The position numbers were made by a program, and so were the translations under genes. The notes beneath the pieces are model-generated. The model made no database searches. It was not told where the DNA came from and saw only the letters and a list, made by a program, of their open reading frames with translations. From assembly GCF_024323335.1 (NCBI RefSeq), contig NC_066583.1, positions 367,719,877 through 367,783,876 on the forward strand: DNA of 64,000 bases, written 5' to 3'. Shown here one piece after another: positions 56,778 through 64,000 of the stretch (position 1 is its first letter; every line of letters starts with the position of its first letter). This DNA is from Lathyrus oleraceus. Lineage: Eukaryota > Streptophyta > Magnoliopsida > Fabales > Fabaceae.

Positions 56778-58321
56778 AATAGACCCGCTGAACAATAAAA
56801 AAAATAGTCCAAAAAAAATGGGCATCCCGACGAACCAAGAAAATGAAAAGGTTCGGGCAAAAATTAGGGATTAAAAATGAAAAGATTGTACACCCGGTAA
56901 GTTGAAAACCTGAAAAGGCAACTTAGGCAAAAATGGGTATCCCGGTGGATTGAAAACCCGAAAAGGGCGATCCAGGCAAAAGTTAGGGATTAAGCAAATG
57001 GCTGCGTTCTGAGTGGTTCTGAATCTCATCTCATGTCGATAACTGGAAACTTTCGAAAGGTAGGAAACATTCCAATCACTCTTTTCGGAAAGCTGATCAT
57101 CCGGAGGATCTTGAAGACGAGCGAGTCATAGCAGAATTGGAACCCGATAGAAATCCATTTCACATTGCCATTAGATTAATTTCTGTTTTTATCTTTTGTG
57201 CGATCACCTCTTTCCAGGGATTGCTTCCTGATGTAAATGCCTATTCAGAGGCCACTCAATCAATAAAATCATGTTATTCAGTATATCACTGTGTTCATTT
57301 TCATTTTACTGTTTTGTTTGCAAAAATGACGTCCGAATTTTTGATAAACATTGCATCATGAAACATAAGAGCTTTACAGGTACATGCCTAATAAACATTT
57401 AAAATTGTTGTAAATTTTAAGTGCTTTGGATCGTCTATTCAAAACAGGTACACTCGGGTCATTTCCTTAAGGTCCCCATCAAATGATCGCGGATGTTTTT
57501 CCTCAACCGTTGAAATGTGGTATCTTATCCCTGCAAAGCTGGTCCGAGCGTTGGATTCTTCAATCCCCAGCAGGCTCTCACTGTTGTACTTCCCCAAGTA
57601 GGTGTTTCAGACTATACACTCCTCAGTAGAGTTGACAGTGCCAGACTGTATATCCCCAGCGGAGTTGACAGTGCCAGACTGTATCTTCCCAGCAGAAGCG
57701 GCTGCTCCTCATAATTTGATGCCAGATCGATGATCACGACGCTAGATCCATGGTCTCTTTCCTTGAAGTAGAATCTCGGTACCGTATTGGTGTTTGCTTC
57801 CCCTGCTGAGTCGTCTCTCTCGCAGATTATGGTTGCCAGAACCACTGTCGCTATCCTCAACAGCAAGTTTTCAGTGTCATTCTCTCCCTAGTCAGAGTCT
57901 CGGTATTTCGTTATCGTCAGAACACCGCATGGCCGGTCATTTCCCCACAGAATTCTTTGTGTTGTGCATCTCCAACAGCATTGTCAGGGTCCAAAAGATT
58001 GTGATCATTTCCCCAGCAGAATTCCTTGTCTCAGCTTGGCGTTCTCTCTAATCAAGCATTTCGAATCCCTGCATGTAGAATCATATTGCATTGCATCCTC
58101 CCAAATCGCGTAGCATTTCCATTTTCATGAAGCATTACGCCATTGAAAAATTCAAACATACGCATCTAAAGCATAAGACTTTCTCGGTATCCCAAGTGAT
58201 ACGACAGAAGTTGTCTCCAGTGCTCAGACTGAAGGTTGTTCATGACTTATTCTCCCCAACATGGGTCGTTGGCCCACCCGCCTCAATTATCATTTTCCTT
58301 GTTTCTGCCGATGCTGTCAGG
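56778..58321 (+). other. First part of element C 3' region
   Basis: No supported ORF. It shares phrases with element D (44871-45290), including ttcacattgccattag and gcgatcacctctttccaggg. Motifs like tccccagcggagttgacag occur at 57548, 57620, 57652, 57687 and 58010. Confidence 0.65.
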
Positions 58322-59100
58322 CATGAAAGTTTTCCGGTATTCAGACCGAAGTGGCATTCAGGCCAGTTTTCCGATGTTCAGATCGAAGAAGTTTCCGACG
58401 TTCAGGTCGATGCAACTTGTGGCATTCAGGCCAGTTTTCCGGTATTCAGACCGAAGTGGCATTCAGGCCAATTTTCCGATGTTCAGATCAAAGAAGTTTC
58501 CGACGTTCAGGTCGATGCAACTTGTGGCATTTAGGCCAGATTTTCCGGTATTCAGACCGAAGTGGCATTCAGGCTAGTTTTTTCTGGTTTTAAGACCGAA
58601 GTGGCATTCAGGCCAATTTTCCGGTATTCAGACCGAAGTGGCATTCAGGCCAATTTTCTGATGTTCAGATCGAAGAAGTTTCTGACGTTCAAGTCGATGC
58701 AACTTGTGGCATTCAAGCCAGTTTTTTCCGGTATTCAGACCGAAGTGGCATTCAGGCCAATTTTTCGATGTTCAGATCGAAGAAGTTTCTGACGTTCAGG
58801 TCGATGCAACTTGTGGCATTCAGGCCAGGTTTCCGGTATTCAGACCGAAGTGGCATTCAGGCCAATTTTTCCGATGTTCAGATCGAAGAAGTTTTCGACG
58901 TTCAGGTCGAAACAACTTATGGCATTCAGGCCAGGTTTCCGGTATTCAGACCGAAGTGGCATTCAGGCCAATTTTCCGATGTTCAGATCGAAGAAGTTTC
59001 CGACATTCAGGTTGAAGCAACTTGTGGCATTCAGGCCAGGTTCCCGGTATTCAGACCGAAGTGGCATCCAGGCCAGTCTCTCGATGTTCAGACCGATATT
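58322..59100. repeat. Tandem array of ggcattcaggcca / ttcagaccgaag units
   Basis: The array is a higher-order unit of about 105 bp made of 35-40-bp subunits. Each subunit has ggcattcaggccagtttt plus a ttcagaccgaagt, ttcagatcgaagaa or ttcaggtcgatgc box. About seven higher-order copies are present, some partial. All three plus-strand frames stay open over hundreds of bases because the unit lacks stops. The translations are only repeat text. Confidence 0.9.
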
Positions 59101-59420
59101 AATAATCTCATATCTTCCGATGCTCAGATCGAAGTCATTTCCAATATTCAGATTGATGAGCGGCATTCAGGCCATGGTTATTTCGGTGTTACCATTTATT
59201 TTGGTATCCAGGTTAACATTCTTTTTCGGTATTCAGACCGACTCTCACCGTACCAGACAGATTCTTCTTTCAAGACCACCTCTTTGCCGATTCTGACAGG
59301 CATTGTTACTTCACATCACTTCAGTGCAAATTTTCGGGCTTTTATCGTATTCAATCCCTTTATACCTCAAAAGTGCGAAAGCCGCTGCTATCTTCTTTTC
59401 GGGTCTCTAGTTGATTGAAT

Positions 59421-59429
59421 AGGGGCAGC
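59421..59429 (+). other. Polypurine tract of element C
   Basis: AGGGGCAGC before the 3' LTR. Confidence 0.85.
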
Positions 59430-61829
59430 TGTAGCACCTCAAATTTGCACCCCTCATTCATGCATTCATTTTTAGGTCATTTAACATTTCATATTGCATT
59501 TTATCATGTCAATCAAAATTAGCTCCAAGAAGCTTGAATATCATCCAAGACACTTTGCGAGTTCTATCTTGGTAATCAGTCAACACAACGGGATGACTTG
59601 AGTTACTTCCAACATGTTCAAATGGGGTCTATTCATCATGCAAAACGCTAATCTGGAAGGAGCAAAAATCTGTTCCTGAGCTGTCATGCTCGCTAGGCGA
59701 GCAGAGTGGTTCGCCTAGCGAATCCCAAGTCTGAACTGTCATGCTCGCTAGGCGAGCAAATTCTTCGCTAGGCGAAGGCCACGCGTTTTTAAAAATATAA
59801 CAGAAAAGTCATGGACTTGGACCTCTCTCATTTGAGCCCACAAAGCCACGAAAATCAGGCTATAAATTATAAGCTTCCATCTCCCAAAAATGGAGAGAGC
59901 GAAAGAGAGAGCTAGAGCTGGAGCTGGAAGAGGAGAAAGCTAACCTAACAGGATTCAGAGCAACCTCCGGACGCTGAAGAAAACTCATTTGCACAGAATC
60001 ACATCTACCTCATATCTACCCTAAGATTGTTCTGCAAACCCACGGGTGCAATTCAATTTCAATCCATCTCTCTAATCAGGTTTGCCCTATTCCCATTACT
60101 TTACGCCTTCAATTTGAAATTTCTAAATGTATGAGGCATTATGAATGAATTTGGGTTTAGATGTGCATGAATGTGTAAGATAACGCCTTGAATGTTTAAT
60201 CACTTCGTTTCTGAGATGGATTCCATAGGGTTTGGGACTTCGGAAATCGTACTGTTATCAAGGAAGAAACCAAAACCCGCAGGCATTCGCTAGCACCTTC
60301 GCTAGGCGAGCATGTAGCGAAGCTTCGCTAGCACCTCACTAAGCGAAGCAGTAGCGAGCGTGACAGTAGTTTTTTTTTTGTTTGCTCTAATCTGTTTTGT
60401 GTTTGTTGTGATATGTTTTCTCTTGATTGCATCTTGTTACTCTAACCCGTTTGTTGAGTTTTTGTGAGGGCTCACATGACTCTCGAAGAGATAGTTCGCT
60501 TGGCATTCCACTTTATTTGTGGGATACCATTTGGAGATTCATTCCGATTACCTGTACTGACTTGCTTTCTTTGATGGTGCTAGATTGAGAGATCTCTGGG
60601 TTTTTTGTTCTTTAGTTGCTGTTACTTCAGATTTTTATCCGTGTGGTAGATCTCTTGATCCCTTTTACATCTTTCCCACATTTTACCGCTTTCTTAGCTG
60701 GAAGACCTCGATAGGAGGCAATGTTTTGTGTGTTTACTTTTGTGCCTAAAGACCTCTAAGAAGAGGCACCAGCGCTAAAGACCTCCATGAAGAGGCAATT
60801 GACGGATAAAAGGGATTAGTAGTCAATCCCCCGTTATTCAGTGTGTCGTTCTTTATGCTCGCACTACGTGTCGATGCTCCTGAACAAAAGCCCAATATCT
60901 TTTGTCCGGTCAGTCAGTGGAGAGGGTTCCACCTTTCTGAATCCCCACTTTTTGTCATGAGCTCACCCTATCCAGGGTTAAGAGCTATGAGGTCTTATCC
61001 TCATTACCCTTTTGATCTGCTCACCCTGGCGTTCAATGTCAGTGGTTAAGAGCCCGTTTGATTACCCTTCCATGGCTTGTTTGTCGAGGTTGATATGACC
61101 CCTCTTGACTAAAGCCCTACCCATGTATGTTTGAGCCCCTTGTTGGCACGTTTACTTTATACTGTATGTTTTTGTATGGTGTGGTCGTCTCCCCCATAGG
61201 ATTGCTAGGCTTCGTATAGTCTCTCGTCTGCATGACAATTAAGGTAGCACGGTTCCTTCGTCTAGGACTTCCTTTTTGCATGAGCATCCCTAAAACTCAA
61301 ACAAGCTCATTGATTTTTCTTCTCCTAAGAACACGTTAACTCCTTCTACTACAGGCGAGTAAGTCTCCGAAGGTCGAGCATCCGGTAGATTGCGTAGTAA
61401 CGTCGTTCACCTAAAAACACAAAAACAAACAAAAATAGTTAGCCGAACTACGGTTTGCTCTGATTCTCATTCCAGATGAGATACGTAGGCATAAGACGCG
61501 ATGTCTTACCGAGAACACTCCTCTTTAACCCATAGGTAGCCGAGCTACGAAGACTCTGATTCTCATATTCAGATGAGATACGTATGCAGTGGATGCGACA
61601 TCTGTGCGAGTCATTTTCTTTTGACCCCTCTTTTAGTAAATAGTACATTAGATAAACCCACACCCTTTAGACAAGAACAACAAGAGTGGATCTCGTAGAG
61701 GATTACGGATGCGTAGGGGTTCCAATACCTTCCCTTCGCATAATCGACTCCCGAATCCAAGATTTGGTTGCGAGACCTTGTCTTTTCCTTTCCTTTTTCC
61801 AGGTTTACTTCGAGCGTTCCCTTTCCCTC
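59430..61829 (+). mobile_element. 3' LTR of element C, truncated by 86 bp (2400 bp)
   Basis: It begins TGTAGCACCTC and matches the 5' LTR to ctttccctc at 61829, equivalent to 32875. The last 86 bp, including the PBS-like repeat, are missing. Here the hairpin at 61688 is damaged (ctcgtagaggattacgg). The TATA box is at 59861, palindrome clusters at 59690-59780 and 60285-60365, and hairpin modules at about 61447-61602. Confidence 0.9.
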
Positions 61830-61990
61830 ATTTTTTGACGCGTGGGACATGTATGAACTGCTGAACGCGGGGGGGATTTTATACATGTATAGGAGCTCTT
61901 TAAGTCCTGAAATGGTATAGGCTCTTATTTGTTCTCAAAACTGGTTGAGGCCTTCTATTGAGGACCTAAAAGTCCTTAATATGATTGAAG
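61830..61990 (+). pseudogene. hAT transposase C-terminal piece, copy 1
   Basis: From 61853 the frame reads ELLNAGGILYMYRSSLSPEM and ALICSQNW, the hAT dimerisation region, where most plant members have a phenylalanine-serine-threonine-glycine-glycine word before RSSLSP. It ends at 61990 where an Angela-type LTR inserted (TSD tgaag 61986-61990). It is fused directly to the truncated element C LTR. The hAT segment between 30480 and here is lost. Confidence 0.75.
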
Positions 61991-63289
61991 TGAAGGAGAA
62001 TTGCCATCCAAGGCGCAGCGGAATTTAAAAATTTCTCCATTTAGTGATCCTTACGAATGGGCATGATCAGTGATAGAATCGTTACCTCTTGTGGCGATCA
62101 CGAACGTTGAACGATGACAACGTCTCTACTCAGTCCACACGAACGGATTCCTTCTATCTCAGTGCTAGCTGGTACGAATGAAGGCTTTGAGTGAGAGAGA
62201 GAGAGATACGATTCCAACTCTTCAGTTGTGTTGTATTCCCATGTTACAATGCTTCTACCCAAGGGTTCTATTTATAGAACCACTTGTGTGGGCTTCAAGC
62301 TTAAAAGGCCCACTTAAGTGCATTTTTCCCATATCTCATAATATGCCAAAATCACTTAAGTATTTGATACCTTACCATATTTCGTATTCTACTTAAGGGC
62401 ACCATACATTACGGTATTCCTTAATCACTTTATCTCTCATCAATCCGTCCTTTGTGTGTGACCCTGTAGGTTTTCGCGACGTTGGCAATTATATTAAATC
62501 ACGCATTTAACATAATAAACAGTGAGCGGTATCTAGCAACACATCACTGCTACCCAAGACACGAAAATGTCATGTGATCTGACAAAACCTCTTGTGATAA
62601 TAAGTATGTGTATAATTACCCATTTGCCCTTATGTCTATATTGAACACAAGGTATAGATCGTGTCATCCTTGTCCAGTTCAATATTGGGCCCATAGACAT
62701 TTATCTTGTTACGCAGGATGGGCAAATTCCATCTAGGTCACTCATGTCCCTCAGCATGCTTTGTGGAGTACCCATCAACTGTCTTTATGGTCATCCAGTT
62801 ATGGACAATGTTGGATCAGCAACAAAGCACTCGACTCTACATCTAGGGTCCATAGTGGTTTCAGGTCGAAGAGTGGTATACACTATTATCACCATGAGAA
62901 TAACTTATGACACTTTGCATAACTTTCTATATAGTATTCTCATAGCGGGTCAATCCGGTATAAATATTACTCTTAATATTCATACATATGTTTAATACTT
63001 GATAACTCTTTATCCATGATCCATGAGATGTGATCATCAGTCTACAAACATAATAGTCTCAATGCTTTAATGTTATCCCACTTCACAATAAAGCTCGACT
63101 ACGGATACTTTAAGAATAGTGTCCTTATGTTTAATGTGGTATCATGATCAAGTCACACTTGATGCATTAAACGGACTAACTATTCTAGGGACTTTATTAA
63201 ACAAACGTAATAAAGAAAAAGCCTTTTATTATTAATTAATAATTCGATACAAGTACCAAAAGTATTGGCCTCTACGGCTTACACCAACA
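61991..63289 (-). mobile_element. Solo LTR of an Angela-type copia element (1299 bp), TSD tgaag
   Basis: On the minus strand it begins TGTTGGTGTAAGCCGTAG and ends GGATGGCAATTCTCCTTCA. Perfect tgaag duplications flank it at 61986-61990 and 63290-63294. A minus-strand TATAAATAG is at 62268-62276. The TGTTGG start, the GTAGAGGC-like word and the CCGCTGCGC word near the LTR end are typical of Angela-related LTRs, from memory. No internal region remains. Confidence 0.8.
62268..62276 (-). promoter_or_regulatory. TATA box of the Angela-type solo LTR
   Basis: The minus strand reads CTATAAATAGAACCC, about 1 kb from the LTR start. Confidence 0.55.
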
Positions 63290-63619
63290 TGAAGAATATG
63301 TGATATCTGATTCAATTGTTTCTGGTACTTTATGAGTCAAAATATTGTCTATTTTAATCTTATTTTAAATATTGTTTGTTAAAACTAAGCCTCATTATTT
63401 ATTTTTAATAACTTTTAGAGTTCCAAGCAGCTACTGGTGGAACAACTGCTCCTAGACAAGTTAGGCCTATTTATCTCACACTTCGGTATGAATTCGGTTA
63501 TTTTACATGGTTTTTGATTTTATAAATTTATTTGCATGTGTGAATTTTTTGAATGTTTTGGAGTCACTTGTGACTCAACAACACAAGCCTTTATTTTTTG
63601 GAGACACTTTTTGAAACTC
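63290..63619 (+). other. hAT 3' end, rest of copy 1
   Basis: It starts with the TSD and the last hAT codons (near-match to 63785-63821, with gtgatatct for gagataact), then 3' flank including gttccaagcagctactggtg. It ends gaaactca, where copy 2 begins. Confidence 0.7.
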
Positions 63620-64000
63620 ATTTTTTGACGCGTGAGACATGTATGAACTGCTGAACGCAGGGGGGATTTTATACATGTATAGGAGCTCTTTAAGTCCTGA
63701 AATGGTATATGCTCTTATTTGTTCTCAAAACTGGTTGAGGCCTTCTAATGAGGACCTAAAAGTCCTTAATATGATTGAAGAATATGAGATAACTGCTTCA
63801 ATTGTTTCTGGTACTTTATGAGTCAAAATATTGTCTATTTTAATCTTATTTTAAATATTGTTTGTTAAAATTAAGCCTCATTATTTATTTTTAATAACTT
63901 TTAGAGTTCCAAGCAGCTACTGGTGGAACAACTGCTCCTAGACAAGTTAGGCCTATTTAATTCACACTTCGGTATGAATTCGTTTATTTTACATGGTTTT
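63620..64000 (+). pseudogene. hAT transposase C-terminal piece and 3' flank, copy 2
   Basis: This is a tandem copy of 61830-61990 plus 63290-63619 without the Angela insertion. The ORF 63639-63821 includes RSSLSPEMVYALICSQNW and ends with an acidic tail at a TGA. Without the insertion the unit is about 486 bp. The window ends within this copy. Confidence 0.75.

Larger units (their letters stand above)
30481..61829 (+). mobile_element. Ogre-like element C (outer), 31.3 kb including nested element D
   Basis: Its parts are 5' LTR 30481-32961, PBS 32964-32981, a leader, a tiny gag-pro remnant, intron, pol (split by element D), 3' tandem-repeat region, polypurine tract 59421-59429 and truncated 3' LTR 59430-61829. 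Without D it is about 12.3 kb. It interrupts the hAT transposase at 30480. The 3' LTR lacks its last 86 bp, so the right-hand TSD is lost; the left flank ends gtagt. Confidence 0.85.

Noticed and set aside
58091..59418. Six overlapping plus-strand ORFs up to 216 codons
   Set aside because: They arise from a tandem repeat without stop codons in any frame. The text is periodic and has no domain.

Overview
This window is repeat-rich plant nuclear DNA, most likely from a large-genome legume of the tribe Fabeae (pea, vetch or lentil group). The evidence is three or four Ogre/Tat-type Ty3/gypsy elements with LTRs of 2.0-4.7 kb, one primer-binding site (TGGCGACTCTGCTGGGGA), one polypurine tract (AGGGGCAGC), an extra ORF1 upstream of gag, a gag-pro/pol intron, and long tandem-repeat 3' regions. 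I found no ordinary host gene, rRNA gene or CRISPR array. Everything recognisable is a transposable element or a decayed remnant of one.

Layout. (1) 1-3071: the 3' end of a plus-strand Ogre-like element (A), with tandem repeats, polypurine tract and 3' LTR. (2) 3072-10652: the 5' half of a same-family element (B) on the minus strand: gag-pro pseudogene, intact ORF1, leader, PBS and 5' LTR. A appears to have inserted into B's intron. (3) 10653-about 19500: a minus-strand Athila-like gag-pro remnant whose body and LTR carry two solo LTRs with perfect 5-bp target duplications (10761-12579 and 15640-18414). (4) 19500-26970: AT-rich decayed DNA with a LINE-type RNase H relic, microsatellites, a hAT-like MITE, a SIRE-like LTR fragment and a minus-strand copia pseudogene. 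(5) 26973-30480 and 61830-64000: one hAT transposase pseudogene split by (6) a 31.3-kb nest. In the nest, Ogre-like element C (30481-61829) is itself split inside its reverse transcriptase by a complete 19.0-kb Ogre-like element D (35548-54564, TSD ttatg). (7) 61991-63289: an Angela-type copia solo LTR (TSD tgaag) inside one of two tandem copies of the hAT 3' end.

How the parts work together. Element D has long LTRs that are close to identical by eye, an uninterrupted but internally deleted gag-like ORF (no capsid core, no protease) and a wrecked pol, so it must have moved using enzymes from elsewhere. Element C lost ORF1-gag-pro but keeps most of pol. Element B keeps ORF1 but has a frameshift and a stop in gag.

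The most interesting signals are in non-coding parts. (a) A repeated two-hairpin module near the LTR 3' end changes on both sides of its stems in a compensatory way. (b) A second pair of hairpins with a conserved loop containing TGCTAATACCTT is shared by three LTR types. (c) The gag-pro stop codon overlaps the GT of the 5' splice site in three elements. (d) Many degenerate copies of the tRNA-3'-end-like motif CCCCAGCAGAGT lie in the 3' regions and are complementary to the PBS. All comparisons were made by eye.
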